Below are positions 48,037 to 59,646 of a DNA stretch of 64,000 nt, piece by piece. The first letter of the stretch is position 1. The number at the start of each line of letters is the position of its first letter. The notes under the pieces were generated by a model. The model worked only from the letters and a program-made list of their open reading frames with translations, had not been told where the DNA came from and searched no databases. Source of the stretch: Cliona cf. orientalis. Its lineage: Eukaryota; Porifera; Demospongiae; Clionaida; Clionaidae. Made by a program: the position numbers and the translations under genes. The stretch covers positions 7,688,001 to 7,752,000 of the forward strand of contig OZ005695.1 in assembly GCA_963930775.1 (NCBI GenBank), written 5' to 3'.

Positions 48037-50167
48037 TTAAACCACAAGAGTCCAGATGATAACAGCACTAGCAATCAAAATCCAGTTGATTATCTTAGCA
48101 AGCACTCCACTGCCTTGTATTTCAGTAAGAACATCATTAGTGGTATCAATTCCACTGAAATAATCCCCGTGCACTGATGACGAATACCTTTCGCTAGTAG
48201 CTTCACCACTCAAGAAGAGCCTACCTCCAAGAGGTGAACGAAGGGTTGTAAATGTCTCACTGGTAACTCCAACAGGTCTGTTTGAGTATGAACCAGAAAA
48301 CAGTGGATTAATATCCCAATCGGGCAAGAAAAGAGTGCGAATATCGGATGGCTGAAGGGCCATATTATAAGCATTGTTGAAAACGGCAATGATTTCTTGC
48401 CTGTTCTGTTCCTCGGTTTGGCGAATGATGCGATCAGCTAGCCTGTCTGTAACAGTCATATATACGACTGTGGCACCTTGTATGTGCGTCAATTCTTGTA
48501 CGATGGGGAAATAGCGACCGTCACTTTCATTGACGTAACCAATATACATGATATCCTGCTCCCAAAATCTGGTATTAAACTCCACAACGATATTCAGATA
48601 GTGTGCCATGCGAATACTATTGATTGCATGCATTTACCTTTTCTGATGGAAGTGGAGGATCAAATTCTAAACCAGCCACTTGAAGCTGCTGTAAAACCCC
48701 AATGGTGTGTGCACACGAGATCAATTCTTATGTGATCAACTCCCCCGTGATCAATTCTTACAAGAGCAATTTTGTATGATGTCAACTATCAGGACATCAA
48801 CTTTCATAGGATCAACTCTATAAGAATTCAACTCAACTCCTCAAATCAACTAGGTATTGATATGTCGACACACACACCGATATGTCAGTGATCCTATCTT
48901 TGAGTAATTAGTGCTTGCCAAAGTCAACATACCGTATAGCGGGAAACTTTCGAGGGAGAAAACCTTCACGAATTTTGCGATTTTTCCGCCATCCACAAAA
49001 GTTTTCTCCACGAAATTCTAGGCATGCCACACCCATTATGCGACCAGTTTTGCCAATCCGCGAAAGCTATACGGTATACCCTCAGGTATTGAGTAGTGAG
49101 CTTTTCTATTTTGACCTTGTCTTTGAGTAATTAATGTTTGCCAAAGGTCAATATGGATTGACAAGTATTGAGTAGTGATGTTTTCTATTTGACCTTGTCT
49201 TTGAGCAATTAGTGCTTGCCAAAGGTCAATATGTATCGATGGGTATTGAGTAGTGAGCTTTTTCTATATAAGCCAGTGACATCCTGAGTATCATTTTCTG
49301 CAATGGCTCAGTTTCTCGATACCAACCGAGGAGGAAGCTTGACCCTTCATTTTGAGGGGTATATCTATACGAAGGTAAGGGATAGTGCAAATGGCTTCCA
49401 ATTCTGGAGATGCCAAAACCGCAAGGCTGCCATGATGTCTAGCAAGAGCCACTTCAGAGGGACCCACCAAATCCAACTCAGACCACCACTCAACTAGCTA
49501 TGGCATGAATGAGGAAAGGGCCAGAGATGAGAGCACCTCCACCTACGATGACCAATTTGAGGCACTTAGCCAAGAGCAGAACTCTACGGATGTGCTTTAA
49601 GCTATGTGCCTATAGTTATTTCCCTTATTTTTCTGAGATGATTTAAAAGCAGTTAGTTCTATGGAAGTTTATTTCCTGATAGTTGACTTCACGAAAAGTT
49701 CAATGCTCTTATAAGAATTGATCATGTGGGAGTTGATGTCACAAAAGTTGATCTCGTGTGAGTAAATCACCCCAATTATACTGAATATCACGATTGCATA
49801 TCTTCCACAGAATGTGCGATTTGAATTGCCCCCTACAAATTATGGCTGTAACACAGACACAATCGTTGCTCCACTCAATCCGTGTCACTCGTGTATTCAA
49901 GTGCACGCGAGGATCATTGTCCATGAGAAACTCATCTGCAAGGCAGCGCACAACCTTGGCAAGCTGTATTGAGCCTCGATTATCAGAAAATCAGTGACAT
50001 CTCTATTGTGTAGCGCTCTGGCGGCTGCAAGACCCGCGATCCCACCTCTAAGAATCAACACGTCCGCGTCGAGGTTCGACTCACGGAGCACGTCTGATTG
50101 TCGGCGGCATAGACAATCGCTGGAGCGGATAATAGCAACGATACGAACAGGTGAGGAGCTTGATCAT
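48037..50167 (-). pseudogene. PAO-like type A pseudogene (A4), inverted copy
   Basis: Mirror image of 55075-57205: frameshifted signal-peptide region, ~500-bp internal deletion, and a 1065-bp transposon at 48704-49768. The last 198 codons remain open. It is a duplicate made by the inversion, not an independent gene. Confidence 0.85.
48704..49768 (-). mobile_element. FLYWCH-carrying non-autonomous transposon (left arm)
   Basis: Mirror of 55474-56538, flanked by ACCCCAAT (48696-48703, 49769-49776). The FLYWCH-like frame is 49303-49497. One SNP versus the right arm changes HFEGY here to HYEGY there. Confidence 0.75.
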
Positions 50168-50484
50168 AATTTCTATTGATAGCGATCAAGGTGTGAAGAA
50201 AATTTAATGAGCTGTAACAGTGTAAACAACATTCACTCGTCCCCAGACCCCACCCCCGCGGAGGGTGGGGTCTGCCACGGGGATGAGACTACATACACTG
50301 CGCGTGCGCGAGGGATACAAACTCGACGACCCCTACCCACATGAGTTCGAGCATGCGCAGTTAAACAGTAGCTCTATCATAACTAAAATTAATGCTGCAG
50401 AGGGAGCAGGCAGTCTGGCATATTTAATATACTTACTATGACACCAGGTCTGGATCCGGAAAGGGCAGAACCACTAGCCTTGTT

Positions 50485-50868
50485 TTTTTTTTTTTTTTTT
50501 CAAGGCGACCTGAACACTAAGCAGAAAAAAAATTGTCCAAAAACCACCATATAATCGAGCTGGGTGCATAGTGGAACCATACAATGCAAGCAGGCAGCCT
50601 AAATTTCAATTTTATCAAAAAATTGGTAAAGGTCGTCACGTTTATGTGCGCGCGTGGCCCCGCCCCTCACGTAGCGCGTGGGCGGAAACATTGCAAACGC
50701 ATGGCTTCCCTGTACAAACATATGGGGAAACTTTAAAGGGCCGTAACTTTGATTCTAAGGCGTGAATCAAAATTCCTGAAGGTCAAATCTCTGCATTCGA
50801 TCCATTCTGCGCGCCGGTGCAAAAATTATGTCCCCAAGTGCTCCCAGTTCCCCCCTGAATTAATTAAT
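50485..50868 (-). mobile_element. Poly(A)-tailed insertion of unknown type (left arm)
   Basis: Mirror of 54374-54757; see that entry. Confidence 0.4.
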
Positions 50869-51844
50869 TAAAAATCTTTTTTTTTTTTCTACTTAGTGTT
50901 TAATTAGTGTTTAATTTTTGTCTATAATATTTTCTGATGCTTGAAAAATATACATCAGTGGTGTACATGAATAGCTAAAGCTAATACTGGCATGACACCA
51001 TACAAATAACTAGTAAGGTAAATAATATTATATTAATAACATAAATTAATAAGTTTGGGTTATAATAACTGTTTAAATGTGTAAAATGACAGGGCAGTTT
51101 GAGTATTTGTAGATTGAGAATTCCATAAAGAGATGGAGTGAGGAAAGAAAGAGTACAGAAACTGAGAAGTATTTGCTCTGATATTCTCTAATGTGAAGTC
51201 AGTGACCTGCCTAGTGTTGTAGGCAGGTGATTTGACTTGGACAGGAGCTGACTGGCAATCTGTCAAACCATGTACGATTTTGTAGAGATGGCAAAGTTTT
51301 GCTTGTTCACGACGCTCAGCAAGTGATGGGGTTTCTGCTTGAACTAATAGCTCTTGGTAAGGGCAGGACCAATCTCTGAAGCACATGCGCAGAGCAAATT
51401 TTTGTGTTTGTTCGAGAGACTGGATGTCCTTGGCAAGGTATGGGTCCCATACAACAGACGCGTACTCGAGGTGAGGTCGAATAAAAGTCTTGTACAGTCT
51501 GAGTGCAGTTTCAGGCGCACAGAGATGAAACTGGCGATACAAGAGACCTATGAGTCTGCGAGTTTTAGAGCAAATGGTGGTTATATGAGATGACCACGAC
51601 AGATCACATGTTAGTTGGATACCCAGATACTTGACAGACTTAACTTGTGTTAAAGCAGTGTTCGAATCGATATAGAGAGTTGGTGGTGGGATAGAACGAA
51701 AACGCTTACGAGATATTAACATGAAGCAGCATTTGTTGGAGTTAAGTTGGAGGTGGTTGCCAGCCACCCATGTCGAAATGGCAGTAATGTCCGACTGCAG
51801 TACGATGTAGCACTGCAGTAATGTCCGACTGCAGTACGATGTAG
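50869..51844 (-). mobile_element. Non-LTR retrotransposon 2, inverted 3' fragment
   Basis: Reverse-transcriptase C-terminal part and 3' UTR, mirror of 53443-54373. Here the frame through GNHLQLNSNKCCFMLISRKR is intact, showing the undamaged version of the segment that lost 11 bp in the right arm. Confidence 0.8.
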
Positions 51845-51856
51845 TACTGCCCAGTG

Positions 51857-54373
51857 TTGTACTCATGGGAGACTTTAATGTTAATTTTTTAGACAATACT
51901 CACCCTTTGTTTTCTAAATTGCATACGGTTACTTCTAGCTTCTGTCTCACACAAGTTGTTACTTCACCCACCCACTGCTCTAATTCTCTCATTGACTTAA
52001 TTTTTCTGTCGTCACCTGAGGCCTTATCATCATGCGAAACTCTGCCCCCACTAGCCAACTCCGACCACAATGGGATCCTGTTCTCGCTACAAAATCTCAA
52101 GACTAAGCCGGTCCCTATAAGAAGGGCTAAGAAAATCTGGAGATACGATTATGCGGACTTCAATTTGGCCCTCGATATGATTGCCGAGATCGACTGGGAC
52201 TCAGTCTTTCTGAATGCAGACGTGGATGAGTGCTGGTCAACATGGCGCTCCATATTCATGCGTATTATGGACTTGTGCATACCAAGCTCGACTCTAAAGC
52301 CGCGAAAGAATCTACCCTGGTTAACAAAACCCATCATTCAGCTGATGAGGAAAAGGAACACGCTATTTCGTGCCGCCAGCAAGACGAAGACGGAAGCTGC
52401 TGTAGCAAAATACAAATGTGTAAGAAACCGAGTTGTTGCCATGCTACGGACAAGTAAATCTAAATACTTTCGCAATCTAGGTCACTCGTCTCAAAAAGAC
52501 TTTTGGAAAGCAGTCAAGCTAATCCGGAGACAAGAAAGCTCAATTCCGGCCCTGAAGAACGGACCAACTCTTGCGACCTCCAACTCGGACAAAGCGTTAC
52601 TACTTAACTTACAGTTGTTTCAACGACTCCTTCTGTCCTCTGACCGAACCAACCCGCCTCGATCCAAGCAAATGTCCCCCGCACCTCCTCTGCACTGAAG
52701 AAGAGGTCACGGACCTACTGCTGAGCCTCGATCCTGCAAAATCCACCGGACCCGATAAAATATCGGCCATTATGCTGCGGTCAACCGCTGTGCTTATCGC
52801 ACCGAGTCTGACGAAACTATTCAACTTGTCGATCGCGAGCAGGCGCTTTCCGACGGACTGGAAGTGCGCTCGGATCACACCGATCTTCAAGTCTGGTGAC
52901 TCCGCTTTAGCCTCTAACTATCGCCCAATTTCCATATTGCCCATCGTGAGTAAAGTGCTCGAACGCCATATCTATACACTTCTGTTCGATTTCCTGGCTA
53001 CTAACTCTCCAATATCCCTTCACCAATGGGGATTCATGCCCAACCGCTCAACTGTTTCCGCCCTCTGCACACTGATTCACGACTGTCTGAAGTCACTCGA
53101 CGATGGTAATGAAATCTGTTCGGTGTATTTCGACCTCCGCAAAGCGTTTGACACTGTACCCCACGTTCCTCTTCTGAATAAGCTAACAAACCTTCAACTT
53201 GACAAACACGTGCTAACATGGATTCAAAGCTATCTTGCGAACAGATCACAAGTTGTTGCTGTAGGAGGGGATCAATCTTCTAGCGTGCCAGTTATCTCAG
53301 GGGTACCACAGGGGTCTGTCTTGGGACCCCTCCTCTTCCTCGTATATATCAACGATGTCACCTCTCTCATGTCTGCTCCTAGCAAACTAACGCTATTTGC
53401 AGACGACATGACGCTCTACCGCACAATCTCCTCACCGGCAGACTACATCGTACTGCAGTCGGACATTACTGCCATTTCGACATGGGTGGCTGGCAACCAC
53501 CTCCAACAAATGCTGCTTCATGTTAATATCTCGTAAGCGTTTTCGTTCTATCCCACCACCAACTCTCTATATCGATTCGAACACTGCTTTAACACAAGTT
53601 AAGTCTGTCAAGTATCTGGGTATCCAACTAACATGTGATCTGTCGTGGTCATCTCATATAACCACCATTTGCTCTAAAACTCGCAGACTCATAGGTCTCT
53701 TGTATCGCCAGTTTCATCTCTGTGCGCCTGAAACTGCACTCAGACTGTACAAGACTTTTATTCGACCTCACCTCGAGTACGCGTCTGTTGTATGGGACCC
53801 ATACCTTGCCAAGGACATCCAGTCTCTCGAACAAACACAAAAATTTGCTCTGCGCATGTGCTTCAGAGATTGGTCCTGCCCTTACCAAGAGCTATTAGTT
53901 CAAGCAGAAACCCCATCACTTGCTGAGCGTCGTGAACAAGCAAAACTTTGCCATCTCTACAAAATCGTACATGGTTTGACAGATTGCCAGTCAGCTCCTG
54001 TCCAAGTCAAATCACCTGCCTACAACACTAGGCAGGTCACTGACTTCACATTAGAGAATATCAGAGCAAATACTTCTCAGTTTCTGTACTCTTTCTTTCC
54101 TCACTCCATCTCTTTATGGAACTCTCAATCTACAAATACTCAAACTGCCCTGTCATTTTACACATTTAAACAGTTATTATAACCCAAACTTATTAATTTA
54201 TGTTATTAATATAATATTATTTACCTTACTAGTTATTTGTATGGTGTCATGCCAGTATTAGCTTTAGCTATTCATGTACACCACTGATGTATATTTTTCA
54301 AGCATCAGAAAATATTATAGACAAAAATTAAACACTAATTAAACACTAAGTAGAAAAAAAAAAAAGATTTTTA
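51857..54373 (+). mobile_element. Non-LTR retrotransposon 2, remainder of ORF2 and 3' end
   Basis: Endonuclease end (MGDFNVNF, NSDHNGILF) in the first ~580 bp, then reverse transcriptase: KSTGPDKISAIMLRSTAVL, NYRPISILPIVSKVLERHIY, VYFDLRKAFDTVPHVPLLNK, SGVPQGSVLGPLLFLVYIND and the catalytic FADD. Two frame breaks: near 52610 (before SCFNDSFC) and an 11-bp deletion at about 53510, after GNHLQ. The final frame runs 53520-54182, with a 3' UTR and short poly(A) near 54350. Jockey/CR1/L2-like. Not functional as it stands. Confidence 0.85.
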
Positions 54374-54757
54374 ATTAATTAATTCAGGGGGGAACTGGGA
54401 GCACTTGGGGACATAATTTTTGCACCGGCGCGCAGAATGGATCGAATGCAGAGATTTGACCTTCAGGAATTTTGATTCACGCCTTAGAATCAAAGTTACG
54501 GCCCTTTAAAGTTTCCCCATATGTTTGTACAGGGAAGCCATGCGTTTGCAATGTTTCCGCCCACGCGCTACGTGAGGGGCGGGGCCACGCGCGCACATAA
54601 ACGTGACGACCTTTACCAATTTTTTGATAAAATTGAAATTTAGGCTGCCTGCTTGCATTGTATGGTTCCACTATGCACCCAGCTCGATTATATGGTGGTT
54701 TTTGGACAATTTTTTTTCTGCTTAGTGTTCAGGTCGCCTTGAAAAAAAAAAAAAAAA
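54374..54757 (+). mobile_element. Poly(A)-tailed insertion of unknown type (right arm)
   Basis: About 380 bp between the end of LINE 2 and the type A flank (AACAAGGCTAGTGGTTCTGC, also at 32226). Ends in about 18 A, has no open frame, and contains GACGACCTTTACC. A SINE or a retrocopied fragment is possible. Confidence 0.4.
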
Positions 54758-55473
54758 AACAAGGCTAGTGGTTCTGCCCTTTCCGGATCCAGACCTGGTG
54801 TCATAGTAAGTATATTAAATATGCCAGACTGCCTGCTCCCTCTGCAGCATTAATTTTAGTTATGATAGAGCTACTGTTTAACTGCGCATGCTCGAACTCA
54901 TGTGGGTAGGGGTCGTCGAGTTTGTATCCCTCGCGCACGCGCAGTGTATGTAGTCTCATCCCCGTGGCAGACCCCACCCTCCGCGGGGGTGGGGTCTGGG
55001 GACGAGTGAATGTTGTTTACACTGTTACAGCTCATTAAATTTTCTTCACACCTTGATCGCTATCAATAGAAATTATGATCAAGCTCCTCACCTGTTCGTA
55101 TCGTTGCTATTATCCGCTCCAGCGATTGTCTATGCCGCCGACAATCAGACGTGCTCCGTGAGTCGAACCTCGACGCGGACGTGTTGATTCTTAGAGGTGG
55201 GATCGCGGGTCTTGCAGCCGCCAGAGCGCTACACAATAGAGATGTCACTGATTTTCTGATAATCGAGGCTCAATACAGCTTGCCAAGGTTGTGCGCTGCC
55301 TTGCAGATGAGTTTCTCATGGACAATGATCCTCGCGTGCACTTGAATACACGAGTGACACGGATTGAGTGGAGCAACGATTGTGTCTGTGTTACAGCCAT
55401 AATTTGTAGGGGGCAATTCAAATCGCACATTCTGTGGAAGATATGCAATCGTGATATTCAGTATAATTGGGGT

Positions 55474-56538
55474 GATTTACTCACACGAGATCAACTTTTG
55501 TGACATCAACTCCCACATGATCAATTCTTATAAGAGCATTGAACTTTTCGTGAAGTCAACTATCAGGAAATAAACTTCCATAGAACTAACTGCTTTTAAA
55601 TCATCTCAGAAAAATAAGGGAAATAACTATAGGCACATAGCTTAAAGCACATCCGTAGAGTTCTGCTCTTGGCTAAGTGCCTCAAATTGGTCATCGTAGG
55701 TGGAGGTGCTCTCATCTCTGGCCCTTTCCTCATTCATGCCATAGCTAGTTGAGTGGTGGTCTGAGTTGGATTTGGTGGGTCCCTCTGAAGTGGCTCTTGC
55801 TAGACATCATGGCAGCCTTGCGGTTTTGGCATCTCCAGAATTGGAAGCCATTTGCACTATCCCTTACCTTCGTATAGATATACCCCTCATAATGAAGGGT
55901 CAAGCTTCCTCCTCGGTTGGTATCGAGAAACTGAGCCATTGCAGAAAATGATACTCAGGATGTCACTGGCTTATATAGAAAAAGCTCACTACTCAATACC
56001 CATCGATACATATTGACCTTTGGCAAGCACTAATTGCTCAAAGACAAGGTCAAATAGAAAACATCACTACTCAATACTTGTCAATCCATATTGACCTTTG
56101 GCAAACATTAATTACTCAAAGACAAGGTCAAAATAGAAAAGCTCACTACTCAATACCTGAGGGTATACCGTATAGCTTTCGCGGATTGGCAAAACTGGTC
56201 GCATAATGGGTGTGGCATGCCTAGAATTTCGTGGAGAAAACTTTTGTGGATGGCGGAAAAATCGCAAAATTCGTGAAGGTTTTCTCCCTCGAAAGTTTCC
56301 CGCTATACGGTATGTTGACTTTGGCAAGCACTAATTACTCAAAGATAGGATCACTGACATATCGGTGTGTGTGTCGACATATCAATACCTAGTTGATTTG
56401 AGGAGTTGAGTTGAATTCTTATAGAGTTGATCCTATGAAAGTTGATGTCCTGATAGTTGACATCATACAAAATTGCTCTTGTAAGAATTGATCACGGGGG
56501 AGTTGATCACATAAGAATTGATCTCGTGTGCACACACC
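55474..56538 (+). mobile_element. FLYWCH-carrying Mutator-like non-autonomous transposon
   Basis: 1065 bp flanked by ATTGGGGT (55466-55473, 56539-56546). The ends are long, imperfect inverted repeats made of degenerate 15-bp tandem units: ATCAACTTTTGTGAC, ATCAACTCCCACATG, ATCAATTCTTATAAG at the left and the inverse at the right (CACACGAGATCAATTCTTAT). A minus-strand frame at 55939-55745 resembles a FLYWCH zinc finger, a domain known to ride with Mutator-like transposases. A family 3 MITE is nested at 56168-56310. No transposase is present. Confidence 0.75.
55745..55939 (-). CDS. FLYWCH-like domain fragment inside the transposon
   Basis: 64 codons: RGGSLTLHYEGYIYTK, then NGFQFWRCQNRKAAMM and an H-x4-H pair. 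The G-x-x-Y-x-Y ... F-W-R-C core fits FLYWCH fingers, but the second zinc-binding cysteine position is Ala, so a folded finger is doubtful. Mirrored at 49303-49497 with Phe for Tyr. Whether it is translated is unknown. Confidence 0.5.
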   Translation of the reverse strand: MAQFLDTNRGGSLTLHYEGYIYTKVRDSANGFQFWRCQNRKAAMMSSKSHFRGTHQIQLRPPLN

Positions 56539-57211
56539 ATTGGGGTTTTACAGCAGCTTCAAGTGGCTGGTTTAGAATTTGATCCTCCACTTCCATCAGA
56601 AAAGGTAAATGCATGCAATCAATAGTATTCGCATGGCACACTATCTGAATATCGTTGTGGAGTTTAATACCAGATTTTGGGAGCAGGATATCATGTATAT
56701 TGGTTACGTCAATGAAAGTGACGGTCGCTATTTCCCCATCGTACAAGAATTGACGCACATACAAGGTGCCACAGTCGTATATATGACTGTTACAGACAGG
56801 CTAGCTGATCGCATCATTCGCCAAACCGAGGAACAGAACAGGCAAGAAATCATTGCCGTTTTCAACAATGCTTATAATATGGCCCTTCAGCCATCCGATA
56901 TTCGCACTCTTTTCTTGCCCGATTGGGATATTAATCCACTGTTTTCTGGTTCATACTCAAACAGACCTGTTGGAGTTACCAGTGAGACATTTACAACCCT
57001 TCGTTCACCTCTTGGAGGTAGGCTCTTCTTGAGTGGTGAAGCTACTAGCGAAAGGTATTCGTCATCAGTGCACGGGGATTATTTCAGTGGAATTGATACC
57101 ACTAATGATGTTCTTACTGAAATACAAGGCAGTGGAGTGCTTGCTAAGATAATCAACTGGATTTTGATTGCTAGTGCTGTTATCATCTGGACTCTTGTGG
57201 TTTAATGATCA

Positions 57212-58027
57212 AACGCAGGAATCTTTCTTTAACAACCAGATCGGTGTCTCTTTACTTGTGTGGGTCAGAGCTAGAAGAGGTGGAGATCTTTAAATACCTT
57301 GGTGTGCTCTTCAGCAGGAATCTTTCTTGGTCAGATCACATTTCTGAACTTTGCACTAAAGCAAGAAGGATTCTAGGCCTACTGTATAGGCAATTTTATG
57401 AGAATGTTGATCCAGCCACCCTTAAGCAGCTGTACATTAGCCTAGTCCGCCCTCACTTGGAATATGCATCGCAAGTCTGGGACCCCTACCTACAAGGCGA
57501 TACTGATAGGCTGGAAGCAGTACAGAAGTTTGCCCTCAAGTTGATCTCACGACAGTGGAACTTGGGTTATGAGCAGTTGGTAAGCATCACTGATGTACCA
57601 AAACTTAGTGAGCGGCGACTTCACCTGAAACTTGCACAAGTCTTCAAGATTGTTCATGGCCTCTGCTATTTCCCTGAGGATATCTTCATCACACAACCCT
57701 CCCACTCCAGTAGGCTCGCAAGATCAGACACTCTACAATGTCCGTTTGCTCGAACAAACTACTATTTTCACTCCTTTGTTCCAAGCTCAATCCGAGCGTG
57801 GAATTTGCTGAACGAAGATCAGGTCACAATGCAGACTCTCGCGTCTTTCAAAAATAGCATTTCAATGCCTCATAATTAACTTGTGTGTCTGCTTTTCTTT
57901 TCGTTTTATTATACTTTTACATAGTTTCTGGGTACATACTTGATTAGTTGTCTTAACTATCTATGTATCCACTGCATACCTATGTGTTGCATAAAGTATT
58001 ATAGAAAAAAAAAAAAAAAAAAAAAAA
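57212..58027 (+). mobile_element. 5'-truncated non-LTR fragment inserted after A4
   Basis: About 815 bp inserted in the A4 3' flank; A1 shows the uninterrupted order (GATCAAACTATGTATA). Encodes the reverse-transcriptase C-terminal region (KYLGVLFSRNLSWSDHIS, RPHLEYASQVWDPYL) in an open frame to 57879, then a 3' UTR and a poly(A) run of about 23. Related to, but distinct from, the LINE 2 end. Duplicated target sequence is at most AAAC. Confidence 0.82.
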
Positions 58028-59494
58028 CTATGTATAGCTTGCGTACTGCAAATTTAGTGGTATTTTCGTTAATTATAATAATATCAGGTTTACCAAGGAT
58101 AGTATTAAGATAATACTATTATGAGCTCTTGTTGCCACTGGTATGCATATATGGACTGCTCATGAATGTCACATGATTGTGAAACTTGATCGGTATAGCT
58201 AATAGATAGTGTGGGCTTGCCATGAAATCTTATTGAATTTTCATTGTTGTTATGAATAATGTATATTATAGCTTATAGCTATAGCTATCAGCTGGATGAC
58301 AATGGCTACTGTTGCTTGCTAATACTGGAAAGTGTTGGCCGCGCTGCCACGATGTTTGTGGCCACGCCCATCATCATGGACTCGCATAGTATCATATCAC
58401 CAATTTTCGCGGGTGGGAAAATTTCGTGACTGCCAAGTCATCCACGAAAATAACGAAAATTAGCACCCCACGAAAATTACCCGCCATACGGTATGTTATC
58501 GTATCCCCTCGCAATAATCAACCACCGGAAGATACTATAAAAAAACATATGCACACACCAACTGTCATAATTATTTATTATTCAAATGAGAACATACCAA
58601 GACCAACTAGACTTTATCAAATTTCATGGTATCTATAAATAATAATCTGATGGTGAATATACAGTCAAAATGTTTATCTGCATGTCCGTAACTCCTATAC
58701 TGCACAATTTGTGCGTGTATTTGTGCCATTAATTCAGAAGTGGTGTCCCTAGCAGGGTTGCATGCATAATAATATTATTTGATGACTTGGTAACATAATA
58801 TTATTGAGGGATCACCATAGTTATTATTATTACATTATGTGAGTAAGAAATATTGTCAGACGGAGAAAATGGCACTTCCAGAGAGAGACTATGATTAAAA
58901 CAAGTGGAATTAGTGGGAAAAGTGATAGGTACATTCAGGAGCGCCCAGAAAACACAGATTGCCCTTGTAGAAGGGACACTGTTTAGGAGAGGCTTCTCCT
59001 CTTCCTGAGTCCAACTGTAGTCATACCTCGTAGGATTTGGCGTTCTACCATTTAGTGACACTGTATTATATCTTTGTAGTAAACGTTTATATGGATTCAA
59101 GACGATTAACGGGGTTTTTTTGTCTGCCATACTCCAGGAGAGGAGAAATCAGATTAATATAACATACTGTGCCTTCAGGGTACTCAATTATTGTGAGTTT
59201 TTAAACTTACCCAAATCCTATATATAGTTAGCATAGCTACCAGCCTGTTTCAGCAGCAAGCCTTTGATGTGATGGCCTGAGGACCAACTCCGGTTTAAAG
59301 TAATCAAGATACCAAGATGCCTCAGAGTTTCCATACTTTTCTCCTAGGGATGACCCTCTGCTATTAAAAGAGCACTGTATTTCAACTTGATAGTTGGATG
59401 CCACACAAACCAATGTCATAGAATCTAAATAAGATAGGTCCCAGGAGTGCCACAAGGTTCAGTCCTTGCAGGACTGCCACTTCGGTGTTAAATA
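58028..59494. other. A-to-B spacer of unit 4
   Basis: Homologous to the spacers of the other units. Contains a family 3-like half element (58400-58492) and antisense open frames at 59130-58801 and 59455-59237, the best-preserved versions of the conserved antisense frames. Confidence 0.6.
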
Positions 59495-59646
59495 GACCTA
59501 CGGCGGAAGAGACCTACGTACGTATTAAACGTCGCGCCATACTGCGCATGCGCATGGCGCTGTCCTTTCCGCTGCTTTGCTAACACCTAATAAAACTTGG
59601 AATTCTATTTGCGACGTACAATCCAGCGACTATTGAGCTGCATAAA

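Larger units (their letters stand above)
45696..51844 (-). repeat. Left arm of a 6.1-kb inverted duplication
   Basis: Every feature at position x has its mirror at 105242-x in the right arm, without net indels from 45696 to about 51730; the sum becomes 105253 further in because of an 11-bp indel. Mirrored items include poly(T)/poly(A) runs of equal length. Contents, inverted: A-to-B spacer, LINE fragment, A4 pseudogene with FLYWCH-like transposon, poly(A)-tailed insertion and the LINE 2 reverse-transcriptase 3' end. The inner end carries a 34-bp tandem duplication (51781-51844). Confidence 0.9.
55075..57205 (+). pseudogene. PAO-like type A pseudogene (A4)
   Basis: Same 4-bp loss near the start and same ~500-bp internal deletion (AGCTTG joined to CCAAGG) as A2, so both descend from one damaged ancestor. 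A transposon at 55474-56538 splits the segment equivalent to FSIGVLQQLQ. After it, 198 codons (56609-57205) stay open, with YLNIVVEF, LFLSGEATSERYSSSVHGD and the hydrophobic tail. The TAA stop overlaps the ATG (TAATG) of a LINE-derived frame by chance. Confidence 0.88.
53443..59546 (+). repeat. Right arm of the 6.1-kb inverted duplication
   Basis: Partner of 45696-51844, separated by a 1.6-kb spacer. It appears to be the parental arm, because LINE 2 and the A4-B4 unit are continuous across its borders (to 53442 on the left and B4 on the right). The outer border at 59546 falls inside the GCGCATGCGC palindrome of the B4 promoter (59544-59553). Confidence 0.9.

Noticed and set aside
57205-57879. 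224-residue frame starting at the A4 stop codon, as a separate gene or oxidase fusion
   Set aside because: Only its first few codons come from oxidase flank; the rest is a truncated reverse transcriptase ending in poly(A).
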